Shown piece by piece: positions 22,234 to 32,585 of a stretch of DNA of 64,000 bases. Below the pieces are notes generated by a model. The model was not told the origin of the DNA and did not search any database. It worked only from the letters and a program-made list of their open reading frames with translations. The DNA is taken from the NCBI GenBank assembly GCA_903772945.1, contig CAICTM010000096.1, forward strand, positions 58,574-122,573, in the 5' to 3' direction. Origin of the DNA: Seminavis robusta (Eukaryota > Bacillariophyta > Bacillariophyceae > Naviculales > Naviculaceae). Numbering within the stretch: the stretch's first letter is position 1; the number at the start of each line of letters is the position of its first letter. The translations under genes were made by a program, and so were the position numbers.

Positions 22234-22267
22234 AAATTCCATAAATATACTGGAGAATATAAATATA
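22234..22267 (+). repeat. AT-rich 34-nt element, copy 2
   Basis: Second copy, direct orientation, 358 bp from the first. It continues into TTTATAAATATAAT, so the AT-rich tract is slightly longer here. Confidence 0.6.
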
Positions 22268-22885
22268 CGTTTATAAATATAATCGCGAACACACTGTAAC
22301 ACTTTTTTAAAAAGCACTTGCCGGTTGTTCAGCTCTTTTTGGGGTTCCCTTTGGAGTTTGAATGATTTAGCAGGAACTTCCGGGAGGCAGGGAATTTCTA
22401 GAGGGAATGACCGGCTGTGTTGGAGTACAAGGTCGGTTTTCGACGCGAATGCCTGTGCCCCCACCATTACTGTATGCAGTATGCAGCCATGTTCCGTTCC
22501 GTTCCTTGGGTCCTGCAAAGATGCGATTAACACGGTTGTTTAAGAAAAGACATAGGTGATGTGGCGAGCATCTCTGCTACTACCGCTACATGTACGTTAA
22601 CCGTTCCGTCCCGTCGGTACTATTAATAGTACCACTCTGATTTGTTAGCCTTTGGTACATAAGGCATTTTCCGTACCACACAACTACTATTAAACTATAG
22701 AGTACTCGAGTAGACAGCAAAACCTAGAAAGACCCAGTAGAGACTCTGAGCCAACTTGAGCCAAGTCCACTTGACTTCGACCTTATTCCCGAAACTACAT
22801 AAATCGCAGTGCCTGAAGTCTTGTACGTCTTGCCTTCGGAAGAGTCACTAAAGTTCCATAAACTAAATCATCTCGATCTCCAACC

Positions 22886-23890
22886 ATGGCCAAGAAGAAT
22901 TCTGCATCTGCTGTACCGGTACCGGTACCGGCAATGGTATCTGCCCAGAAGAAGAAGAGGGAGACCAAGCCCCGCGCCAACAGTCTGAAGGAGTTGCCTC
23001 CTTGTTTCATTCCTTCAAATGACTGTGTGATGTGTGCGAAGGGCAAGCAGGCCAAAGGACATCCAGGCAATCAGTTCCTCGTCTTTCTCATCAAAGCCAA
23101 ATTGGAGGAGTACCGTGCTTGCAACTCCAAGGTGGACCGGTCTGGCATCGTGTCTCAAATCCTCAAGAAGGTAGCCGACCGTGGTGGCTTGTTTGTTCGC
23201 CAGTTGACACAAGACGGCCAGTGGTTTGATGTGGGGCCGAGGAATGCAAGGGAGAAGGTCGGGCAAATGTTCAGGGACTCTCTTAGCGACATATTCAGTT
23301 CCAGCACCAAGGCCAAGGCTGTGGTTCGTCGCACAAAGTGCTTCTCGAAGGATGCAGATACCGACGCCAAGGAGAAACAAGACACCACAAGTGCCAGTAG
23401 CAGCACACGTACAAGCAAGACATCTCATGAAGCTCCCCCAGGTGCTATGGACGACTCGAATCTCCAAGACTTTCCCTTTCCCGTTACCATGCCACCAGAA
23501 CAGGAGCATTCTTCGTACAGCATCTCTTCCAAGTACGTTCACGACGTCGGCTTCGAAATGGAAGATTTCTCATCTTGGATGCCTGTCGATCTTCATCTTT
23601 CCATGTTCAATGTAGACCCGCTCCCACTCACGAATTCGACGATTGATGCTGACTTTCATGACATCATTTCGTCGTCTACCTCCTCCTCTGCTTCGGACTC
23701 CACTGGTACTGGTTCTGGCAGTGCGAGTGCGAGGGAAGAGTTGGATACCTCCACCCAGTCATTGGAACATGTTTTGGACGAAGTGTCCAAGGGCGACTTT
23801 GATTCGACACACACCTCGGGGTTTTCGTTGAAGAGTGCGTTCCTCAAAGACAAGCAATATCGGTACAGCCTGAACTTGGAAACAGACTGA
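22886..23890 (+). CDS. DUF6824-domain protein B
   Basis: Single exon, 334 codons, ATG at 22886 in the context CAACCATGGCC. A Lys-rich start (KKKRETKPR, possible nuclear signal) precedes the domain at about 47-150. Its landmarks are CAKGKQAKGHPGN, GGLFVRQL, WFDVGPRNAREKVGQMFRDSL and SSSTKAKAVVRR. The FVRQ and RN-REK wording, shared only with gene C, makes B and C the closest pair. The linker is Ser/Thr-rich with SSSASDSTGTGSGSASA. The short motif DPLPLT lies at about residue 244, followed by an acidic Asp-x-x-Phe-His-Asp-Ile-Ile segment; in this protein it is about 90 residues from the end. Both domain introns present in other members are absent. The Val-Pro-Val-Pro-Val-Pro stretch at residues 10-15 is encoded by a GGTACCGGTACCGG run, an octamer typical of the spacers. 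Function unknown. Confidence 0.88.
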   Translation: MAKKNSASAVPVPVPAMVSAQKKKRETKPRANSLKELPPCFIPSNDCVMCAKGKQAKGHPGNQFLVFLIKAKLEEYRACNSKVDRSGIVSQILKKVADRGGLFVRQLTQDGQWFDVGPRNAREKVGQMFRDSLSDIFSSSTKAKAVVRRTKCFSKDADTDAKEKQDTTSASSSTRTSKTSHEAPPGAMDDSNLQDFPFPVTMPPEQEHSSYSISSKYVHDVGFEMEDFSSWMPVDLHLSMFNVDPLPLTNSTIDADFHDIISSSTSSSASDSTGTGSGSASAREELDTSTQSLEHVLDEVSKGDFDSTHTSGFSLKSAFLKDKQYRYSLNLETD

Positions 23891-25288
23891 ACCATTCCGC
23901 GCCCTCAAGTAAAGCTAGCTAGCATACCGGTACCCATTGCAGTTCTGAGTGTCCATGTAGCTAGCTGACAAAAATTGGTATGTCTAATATACTAGTATTG
24001 CCTTTGAACTTCTACTAGCAGCTGTAGCATTACCAATTCTTCGACGCTGCAAAATTGAGGGAACGCGTCTGAACTACACTTGCGGTGGCTGTCAAAGGTC
24101 TCTGTGTGAATTCTGGGTCCTCAGGTTGCGGACGAGCAGCTGTGACGTGGCTGTGTGTGTTCGTGGATGCGAGCCAGGAGTGAAGACGGATGTTGGGCAA
24201 CTGCTACAAGTTTGGTCTTGGTGTTGGTCCAAAAGTTGGAACAGCCAGGGGACTGGATATGGACAGCCAATGGGTAGTTCCTGGCCTGGTGCGAGTAGGA
24301 CATGCAGTAGGTCCGAGTGTCCTGTAGTTGGATCAGGCATGTTTTAGGAGGAGTTGGCGGTCCCAAAGATGCAGCAAGTGTGCGAGTAACGATTAGCCAG
24401 CAAGTTGAATCAGCCAGTGTTTTCATGCCTGCGTTAGAACAAGGGTTTGCTGTTGCCCGTGTCGTGGCTGGATCCTTTTTCGAAGTCGCAGCCACAGCCA
24501 CAGCTGAGAACCGGCCGCTTCTATCTAGTTAGTACAGCTCTAGCTAGTGCTTCGTGCCTATCTAGAGTTCGCAGTCAACAAGCTTTTACAGTATGTATCT
24601 GGTACAGGTACGACCGTCAAAGAGCCTGAGACTTGGCTTGAGGTTAGTCGTCCCGTAACACGTTCTAAATCTCATTCTCCAACTTGCGGACTGCTCTTCT
24701 ACGAGTACTAGCTTGCTTTGATGGCAACTCCAGCAGAAAACAAGCACACGCATACTGAGTTCTGGACCGGCTACCTAAAGTATACCGGTACGCACAAAAG
24801 TAGTCACAACAACACTTCCTTGCAGGCTATGGAGAAGCTTGCTGGCTTCGATACTTCAATGTTCATCAGTAAGTTGACTCGACCCGACTCATTTTGCTAC
24901 TAGACTAGCTAGTTTGACTCAATCTAGTAACGACCTGAGTTCTCTAGTGTGCAAGCATTTGGATATCCTATTCAGATGGTTGCATCATTCAGACTTAACA
25001 AAACCGCATTGTACACGAATCGGTGTTTGGTCGCGTGAGTTTCGAAGCCTCCATTTGTTCCAGAAGGGGACAGCGCAGCGAACTGATTTAAAGGACCTAG
25101 AAAACAGGTGCTCGTAGAAATTAAAGAAAACTGTGACTGCTAATAGGGGGAGAGAAAGATGTAGACAATGAAGCTTCGATTTGGTTCTGGGTGTTGAGGA
25201 GGACCTCCCCCTCTATGCCCTCATAAAATCGAAATCTACTGCTATCCACCGGTACCCTCATAAAACGAAGCAAACTTTTTTTTTAACA
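23891..25288. other. 1.4-kb spacer between DUF6824 genes B and C
   Basis: No supportable gene; open frames here lack family similarity. TACCGGTA (about 23928 and 24784), TACTAGTA (about 23989) and CTAGCTAG motifs recur. A pyrimidine-rich stretch precedes the gene C start. Confidence 0.5.
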
Positions 25289-26644
25289 ATGACATCGTCT
25301 CCCAGCAGAGCCAACGATTTGATTCGAATGCCTCCCAACTTCTTCTTGACCGACACCATGGTGCTGTGCGCCAAGGGAACAAAGGCGATGCAGCATCCAG
25401 GCAACCTTTGGCTGCGATCTCTGGTTAAATCAAAGCTGGATGAGTATTCTGAATGCAGAACGAAAAAGGAGCGCTCTACACTTGTCAACAGCATATTGCA
25501 CACTATCAAGGAAGCAAACTGTTTCATGGGGGGATCCTTTGTCAGACAAATTGACGGTGTTTGGTATGACGTGGGTTATCGCAACTCACGTGAGAAAATT
25601 GGCCAGTACTTTCGAGGTAAGTTGAGTTGTTCCGGATTGAATCGAAGTATTCATGCTACAATGTACTCTTGGCATGCAGGCACATTGAATGATAGCCACC
25701 CATTCTTACTCTGCTTACTTGAAATTTCTTGTCTGACAGATTTTCTCCCCAAAACGTACAAATCTAGTACAAAGGCAAAGTCGAATCTGCGACGGACGAC
25801 GTTACCGGTCGGCAATGACGAGGAGAGCCCGGGAAAGACTCTCAAGAGGTCCTACTCAGAGAATGATGTCCAGAACTCAAGTAGCACAGAAGAGGTCAAA
25901 CCACCAGCAAAGCGATCGCGCTCGGTGAACATCCCACGATCTCGTAGTGATCATACCGACCGGACAAGGAACAACGAGGACACCATCGAGGGTATCTCAA
26001 CGAGCTTTCTCAGCGAAGGATACCATCTATTCGAATCCAACATTCCAAGCAAGTTCGACTTTTCAGTCGAACCACAAAGACCACAGGTATCAGCAGCTGC
26101 TTCAACTTCCCACATACCAAGTCCTCCAGCAGCTGAAGCTTCCCAATCGTTGCTAGCTCCTAGCCTAGTAGCTCCCCTCGCATCAAGCGCTCAACGAATC
26201 CTGCCGTCCTCCATAGCCAACGCCGAGTCTTTCAGCTCTGAAATGTTTCTACAGCAACATCTGAACCAAGCTTTGTCCGAGGAGCCTCCTCGCGAAACCT
26301 TACCGGTGGATGGAACTTGGGTCCAATCAACACTTCTTGGAACCACAACGCAGCACACAGGGATGCACCAACCAAGGCGGCTGTCTGCCAATGTGCCAAA
26401 TTCGACAATCAGCATCACCCAGGAAGCAACAATAAGTCAAGAAGAATCCTCCGAACTGACCCCCCAGTGTTTTTCTGCTTGGAACCAAACCGGAGCGTCA
26501 GAACCTCTAGATCTAGAACCCGTGCCCTTATCGGAAGCTACCTGCTTGGCCCTGTCTCAAGGCCGTACACGCAGACGTGCCCAAAACACAGACAACCATG
26601 GCAAAATACCCTTTGATTGGAATCAAAACTTTGGGGATCCATGA
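25289..26644 (+). CDS. DUF6824-domain protein C (one intron)
   Basis: Exon 1 is 25289..25616 and exon 2 is 25740..26644, with a 123-nt GT-AG intron (phase 1) between them; 410 residues. Unspliced, the intron is also open, so splicing is inferred from the paralogues: it restores GQYFRDFLPKTYKSSTKAK at the domain end. The start at 25289 is the first ATG followed by family-like sequence; the frame is open upstream but low in coding quality. The domain (about 20-125) reads CAKGTKAMQHPGN, SFVRQIDGVWYDVG, NSREKIGQ, closest to gene B. A Lys/Arg stretch, PPAKRSRS, looks like a nuclear signal. The linker is Ser/Pro-rich. Near the end comes LEPVPLS, the C-terminal motif, then a basic RTRRRAQ. Function unknown. 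Confidence 0.85.
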   Translation: MTSSPSRANDLIRMPPNFFLTDTMVLCAKGTKAMQHPGNLWLRSLVKSKLDEYSECRTKKERSTLVNSILHTIKEANCFMGGSFVRQIDGVWYDVGYRNSREKIGQYFRGKLSCSGLNRSIHATMYSWHAGTLNDSHPFLLCLLEISCLTDFLPKTYKSSTKAKSNLRRTTLPVGNDEESPGKTLKRSYSENDVQNSSSTEEVKPPAKRSRSVNIPRSRSDHTDRTRNNEDTIEGISTSFLSEGYHLFESNIPSKFDFSVEPQRPQVSAAASTSHIPSPPAAEASQSLLAPSLVAPLASSAQRILPSSIANAESFSSEMFLQQHLNQALSEEPPRETLPVDGTWVQSTLLGTTTQHTGMHQPRRLSANVPNSTISITQEATISQEESSELTPQCFSAWNQTGASEPLDLEPVPLSEATCLALSQGRTRRRAQNTDNHGKIPFDWNQNFGDP

Positions 26645-28549
26645 GCTGCCCGCTTTTCTTGGGCGGGGTTGCAGACGTGATGCAATATATATATATAAAT
26701 ATATATATCGGCACGAGCGAGCTACTAGTAGCTGAATTGGGGCGGGCTGGTCATCTTTCCCGTCCTCACCAGAACACGTCCACAATTGGTGCAATAGACG
26801 GCACTGTCCCTCGTCTCTTAAAATTAAAGCAAAAATAATTTCCATGGCCTACGAGTACTAATATGCAAATGCATGCTTCGCGGATGACTTTTGTGGTGCC
26901 TTTTTTGAGAGTGAGAGTAAGCAGGGGTACAAGGAGTGCGAAACGCTAGGAGCACTTGTATTGGCTACAGTTTGATTGGGGCCTATGCAAATGCATGCAT
27001 TGTGAAATTTCTTTTGTTGGTGCATTTTTTGAGTCTGAGTAGGCAGAGCTCTACAAGTTGTGCTGCGAAACAGCTAGCTCAGCTTTTGTAGTACATGTAT
27101 AGTGGTCAACAGCTCCCAGGGTGACGTGACTGTCCTTCAAGCCGGAATGTCATGCGGATAAGTAACAGGGCAATGTGACGATTTTCTCGGCTCTCAGTCG
27201 AGTGCAATTGTGGCTTCTATCGTGGCTGAGACGCTGAGACCAAACATTATACCGGTACCAGTGGAACAAGAGGCAGGAGCAGTGGTTGTACATGCACGCT
27301 GGATGGCAACCAAAGACATCGATGTTCTCACTGGCGCCACTGCTGCACTTTAGAAGTTTGAATGCAATCCTTCGATGGTTTGTAGAGTACTACTCCAGCT
27401 ACATGTACCGGTACCGGTAGTAGTAGTCATCATCGGCCATGTCCATCGAGCCACGGTAGCCAGCTCTCTAGCTAGCTCGTGGTACATGTACATACCGGTA
27501 GATGAGCTCCTACAAGTGCATGTACGGTACTAGCTTGCTACTAGTAGTACATGCTGCAAGGTGCTCGAATAGAACACTTAGGCTTCGCCTTTCGGTTTTA
27601 TGCAGGCATGAAGCTTGTGCTGTGACTGACTGAAACATGTACGGTATGGTACGACAATGACATTGTGTGATAGACTGGCAGATGATGGCTCACAGGCAAG
27701 TGCTCCGTGGATGTGGAACAGAGTGACTTCTTATTAATTGAGAAAACTCTTGTAAGTAGGCCTACTCTTGAAATGAACACAAGGAAGAACCTATTACGAA
27801 CCCAATGTGTGTACGATGGACATTGACCAGTGTAGTTGTTGGACCGTTCTGGAATCAGGTCGTAAATCGAACTGGTCTGATAGTATAGCTGATAGTATTC
27901 AAAGAATTAACAAGTGCTGAATCTGGATTGCAGTTCGATAGTTTTAGTTAATGAGCCTTTCCTATAAAAAATGGAATTGAAAGAATCAAACATTTTCCGC
28001 TTTGGTCCAGCGTTTACATAACCAGCCACCGAATGCAAAAGGCAAAAGGTATCAGCACCACAACAAGAGACAAGCCTTTACTATTGAAATCGGATGCCAT
28101 CAACAAGTTGCCTTCCATCTGTGAATGGTGGAAACTTGTTGTGCGCACTGCGCCAATCCCTTCACAGTTGTATGCTTTCAATCCCTTTCCGGTACCGATA
28201 GGGTGAATGAAGGAGGGAGATCGAGAGGACGGCTGATGCGCTCACAAATTGAAAACTACTTCCCAACTAACCTGGTACGTGCCGGTTGTTCTAAAACCTG
28301 AACTGGAGACCACAAACGCCAATCGTCAGCAGAGCTCAACATCAACTCGCACATAACTGTACGTACAGCACGCACACATTGGACATAGCTGTAGCCATAG
28401 CAAAACGCATTGCTCTCTCCGTTTTCAGTGGTATCCAGACATTCCATACCACATACCAGACCACATACTCTAGAGTACATCACACTGCAAGTCGCAAGTA
28501 GTGCAACAATCCATCTTCGCTCTCAAGCTTCATTTTCCGGCATTTAATA
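26645..28549. other. 1.9-kb spacer between DUF6824 genes C and D
   Basis: No supportable gene. A short self-complementary (AT)n tract lies at 26682-26709, an imperfect duplication at 26862-27090, and GTACCGGTACCGGTAG at about 27404, with TACATGTA several times between 27.09 and 27.49 kb. Confidence 0.5.
26862..27090. repeat. Imperfect tandem duplication, units of about 100 bp
   Basis: Unit 1 (26862-26960) and unit 2 (26984-27090) both begin with TATGCAAATGCATGC and share, in order, CTTTTGT-GGTGC, TTTTTTGAG, GTA(A/G)GCAG, TACAAG and GCGAAAC. The opening ATGCAAATGCAT is itself nearly self-complementary. Confidence 0.7.
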
Positions 28550-30139
28550 ATGCAATATCTCCCCGACATCGAACTAGGCGCCATGGTAAACCCAAACGAA
28601 TCTCCTGAAAGTAACAAGAAGGCAATTGCATCGCCCAAGCAGCCAAAGTCCCCAGGAGCACCAGCTCCGGGAATGAAGGCGTTGGCAACTGGTTTTGTAC
28701 CTGGAGAGTTCGATGGTAAGTCAGTTTTGCTAGCTAGATACTATCTAGCTAGAGCTCGGGGCTCAGGGTGCATAGCAACCTTATCACTAACCAAACCTGA
28801 CCCTGCCTCCCCTTTTCTGGTGCTTCCGCAGTCATTTGCAAACGAGGCAAAGCTGCCAAAGATCACCCTGGCAATAAATGGTTCCGCTCACTCATTCAAG
28901 AGCATATCCAAGAGTACTCAGAGTGTGAGACCAAGCTTGACAAGAGCTTCGTGGTCTCAAAGGTACTCAAGCGAGTTCGAAAGGCCAGTCCACAAGGTGG
29001 ATTTGTCAAAGAGTTCCAGGGAGGAACCTATTGGGAAGTGGGCGATCGTCTCAGCAGAGAAAAGATTGGACAGGTAAGAAAAACTATGCAAAACCTGCAA
29101 TGCACCGAAGCAATTGTAAGCCCAACCAAAGAGAGATGTCACTCACCAATGAATCATTCGCTTGCAATGGCTGCTTTTGGTTGGGTTCGAGTAGACCTTT
29201 AGAGATATGCTCCACAATCAGTATAAAAGCAGCACCAAGGCAAAAGCATCCCGCCGAAAACAAAAAACATCTGAAGATGACCAAGCAAAACCTCCAGCCA
29301 AAGAGGAAAAGTCTCCTGGTGCAGAAAGTAGTCCAACTAAAGGCAATGACAAAGACAAAGACAAAGCTTCTGCTGGACCATCAAAACGTTCCAGTACCAA
29401 AATGGCAGGAGCTGGAGACAACATTCCCCGCAAAAAGGCAAAATCGACTGGTGCCTCTAGTGGCACTAGTACAATCACGGATGCCACTTCTGCCATGCCC
29501 ACATTACCATCCATGGCAATGTTCAGAGGATCCTCCCTCTCATCGACGGTCAATGATCCAGCAAGCCGTTTGTCCCTTTCCAACTCGGCGGTGAACCCAA
29601 TAGGCATGGCGGGGTTCGATGCAGCCCCACCATTGCCCAATCTCAATCGATGCATGGGGGCTCCATTGCCACAAGGGCAAGCAGCAGCTGCAGCGGTAGC
29701 TTCTGCTGCCGCAGCTTCTGCTGCCAGCGCGAATGCTCTGCTTCTCAACCAAACGGTCATTCAGAATGAGATGCAGTTGCAGTTACAACAGCAGCAATTG
29801 CGGCAACAGCAACAACGATTGCAACAACAGCAGCAGCAATTTCTGCGTCAGCGACAATTTGCAGCCACTCGAACCACCGACACCTTGGGCAACAACACTC
29901 CGGGTGGGGAACTCGAATCATCCGTGCCTTTAATGGAATCCATCACAATGCATTCTGCGGCCCTTCCTTCCGCGTCGTTTGGAGCATCCTTTGGCGAGGA
30001 AATCGATGAAATGTATCAGGGCCAGCTTTTCGCTTCGGATCACACGCTCGAGTCAAACAGTTCGGGATCCCTGCCGAAATTGCCCGCATCTAGTAGTAGC
30101 CAGGAGAAAAAATCATCCAAGGACGAAGATGAGTCTTAA
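28550..30139 (+). CDS. DUF6824-domain protein D (two introns, Ala/Gln-rich)
   Basis: Exons are 28550..28715, 28832..29073 and 29195..30139, with GT-AG introns of 116 nt (phase 1) and 121 nt (phase 0); 450 residues. Intron 1 lies exactly where A and E have theirs, just before V-ICKRGKAAKDHPGN (residues 56 onward). Intron 2 falls between GQ and TFRDMLHNQYKSSTKAK. The middle of the domain has RKASPQGGFVK and YWEVGDRLSREK. The basic tail SRRKQK is followed by a Lys/Ser-rich linker containing RKKAKS (possible nuclear signal), an Ala-rich block (about 310-330) and a Gln-rich run (about 340-370). The C-terminal motif is not clear here; VPLMES may be a diverged copy. An acidic FGEEIDEMY segment follows. 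Function unknown. Confidence 0.87.
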
Positions 30140-31184
30140 AACAAGGAGACAGTAGGGGATGAAAGTAGAGATACACCAATCAAGGCACACAATGAATCAA
30201 CACCATGACTCGAAGGGAAGGCAGGGGAAAGCCCAGGAAGATGCCCCAGCCTAACAGATTTTTTATTAAAAGCAATACACACATAGTCATGCATTTCGTT
30301 CAGAGAATCGAATCTATTGCATTGGATTTTGGTGCTTCCGTCCCGTACTCGTATCCAGCAAGACTGACGATAGGACTTTCGCAACTGAGTGAGACCCCCG
30401 GGCAAGCAAGGGCCTATAATGTTTCACCGGCAGCTTGCTTGGTGACAATAGCTACACGTATTCTCCAATTAATCGACTACCCGAGGTGCCTACCGGTAGC
30501 TTGGACTTCTGATGGTACAAACATGTGATCCGCTACTCTTTCCCTCGGCTTCGCTTGGATGAAAACAACATCTTGGTGAGTTGTTGGCTGCCGCTCTGCT
30601 GCGCATGGTCTAGAAAAGCAACTTTTCTAGTCTAAGCAAGTTTTCTAGAAGGAACTGACTAGTTGATGCAAGTTAAACGAGCATGTGCTGTACTTCGGCG
30701 GGCCTGGTAGAGCCAACGACGGCGGGCCAAGGCTCGAACCCCGCCGCCTTGCTGTGGTTGGGTATCGTACCAGGTAATGGTGTTTGTGGTTGGTGGCTAC
30801 AAAAAAAAACCAATTATCCAATTGTTTTTAAATACCTGGTACCGGTACCAAGCGCTCTTTTGCTGTTTTGGTGTGGAACAATCAGGAAGCGCTCAGGATC
30901 ACCCAGCGTGTCTGTACGTGTCTTTTTTGTGGCTCTTTTATTAATTAAATACATGTACTGGTAGTACCGATACAGTAGTGCTTGGTCATTGATGTAAGAA
31001 GTAAGAAGATTGCAAAGACACTTCCCTGCCACACCTGCTGCTAAATCACATAGTGAACAGCGACTGCTCTTCAACCTTGAACACACCACCCAATCGCGGA
31101 ACAACGAGCAGTAACGATCCCTCTACCGGTGGTAGTTGGAGCAGAACCCCTCATAATTTCCACTCCACAAATAATAAAAAAAGG
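30140..31184. other. 1-kb spacer between DUF6824 genes D and E
   Basis: No supportable gene. TACCGGTA occurs at about 30490 and 30841, TACATGTA at about 30951. Two inverted TCTAGAAAA/TTTTCTAGA stretches near 30611-30650 could form a hairpin. Confidence 0.5.
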
Positions 31185-32585
31185 ATGAGCCATCCTGGTA
31201 CAGACGTCGAAGCCATGCATGCTGAACATGCTGGCATGAAGCCCCTATCAAAAGACTTCAAACCCTCCGACGATGATGGCAAGTGATGCACTGAAAGTGG
31301 CTCGTACTGTAGAAGCATCGTCGTGTAAAGCTGTTTGAGGGCGTTGCAATTCTTGGCTTGAGCTCAACTAACTCAACTCATCTCTCTGCAATTCCTTTGT
31401 AGTGATCTGTGCGCGAGGGAAGGAGGTTTACAACCATGAAGGTGTGTCCTTGAAGTCATTTCTTTCCCAACGCCACCTTGATTGCTTGCAAACTCAGAAA
31501 GCTTACCCACCCCCTGCTCGTGCACAATCGACGACGGCAGGCAATCGTCGCTTCCGTACGTTAGTAAAGACGCACCTCCAAACATACAGTTCCTGTGTGA
31601 CAAAGATACAAAAGTCCCGTCTTGTGAACTTTATCGTTGGATCGGTCAGGCAAGCTTCCCCTAACGGAGGCTTTGTGAAAAGGATTGGTAGACGATGGTT
31701 TCTTGTCTCTGATAGACATGCCAGAGAAAAGTGCGGACAAACAATGCGGTAAGTCAGCCGTGGAATGAACTGGCGTCGCTCATCTCGTCTCTGGGTACTC
31801 TGATCTTTAGATTTTTTCCTTCGCATCATACCACCAGAGATTTACTCCATTCACGCTATTCTAGCAGCACCAAAGCCAAGGCACGACAGAGGCAGCTGAA
31901 TCGCGAAGTTCAACGTGGAGAAAGCGATGGGTTCGAGGACTTGGCCACACAGGCGCGCCTAGCGAGGACTGGCAGCCAAACCCTGTCGTCACTAAGGTCA
32001 CTCAGCCAGCCACTAAAGATTCATCGTTCACAGTCGAGCCCGGTGCGCCGAAGGACCTGCATTATCGGCGACCGAAGCAAGGCTGTGAAGGAAATGATCT
32101 CTTCCATGTCCTCCAACTTGACACATCCTGAGGAAAGCACTTTGACACAACCCTCGTTCCGATTTGCACATTCGATTTCAGTCCTCCCGATGGTGTCTCC
32201 CACCTCGTCGACTGTTCTTGCTAGCTCGGCGAATTCTATGGATCGGTGTACGAGAGATCCTTTTGATGATCTGTTTGGAAGAAGTGACTCTAACAACACG
32301 AGACAACTACCGCTGCAATATCCCAAGGGTCTCTTTAGTAGTTTTTTTGAAAACGAATCCGATTCCCTAAGTGATGACTTATCATTGACTATGGATGACC
32401 TGGATGATTTGCAACCACTACCACTTGAGGAATCGAGCCATGAATTCAACTTTGAGCATTCCGCGAGCACTCAGGTGTCTGCCGAGTCTTTCAGCCATGC
32501 AGTGGATACGCTCTTTGAGTGTTTGCACATTGGCAGTCGAGGATCTCTTACTCGATGCGGCGCCGGCAGGAACAAGGGACTATAG
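31185..32585 (+). CDS. DUF6824-domain protein E (three introns, one GC-AG)
   Basis: Exons are 31185..31278, 31403..31441, 31541..31748 and 31838..32585; 362 residues. Intron 1 (124 nt, phase 1) sits at the family position before VICARGKEVYNHEG, but its donor reads GATG/GCAAGT, a GC-AG intron. Intron 2 (99 nt, phase 1) is special to this copy: removing it joins NHE-GNRRFRTLV as in gene F, but it has no stop and a length divisible by three, so retention would add 33 residues inside the domain. Intron 3 (89 nt, phase 2) falls in the Arg codon of RDLLHSRYSSSTKAK. Domain landmarks are QASPNGGFVKR, FLVSDRHAREK and CGQT. The linker is Ser-rich. The C-terminus has LQPLPLEE and SFSHAVDTLFECL, the shared motif. 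The start at 31185 is the first ATG of exon 1. Function unknown. Confidence 0.83.

Larger units (their letters stand above)
19934..22885. other. 3-kb spacer between DUF6824 genes A and B
   Basis: No supportable gene and no recognisable DUF6824 remnant. It contains a GATTC pentamer run (20979-21003), two copies of an AT-rich 34-nt element (21876-21909 and 22234-22267), TACCGGTA at about 20163 and several CTAGCTAG or TACTAGTA sites. Confidence 0.5.

Noticed and set aside
25181-25288. N-terminal extension of DUF6824 gene C
   Set aside because: In frame, but low in similarity and ending in a poly-T tract; the ATG at 25289 is better placed.
30700-30765. tRNA-like GGCTCGAACCCC stretch
   Set aside because: The T-loop-like sequence lacks a pairing T-stem and no acceptor or anticodon stem can be drawn on either strand.
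31053-31184. Upstream extension of DUF6824 gene E
   Set aside because: The frame is open but starts at GTG, not ATG, and the added residues have no counterpart in the paralogues; the first ATG is 31185.
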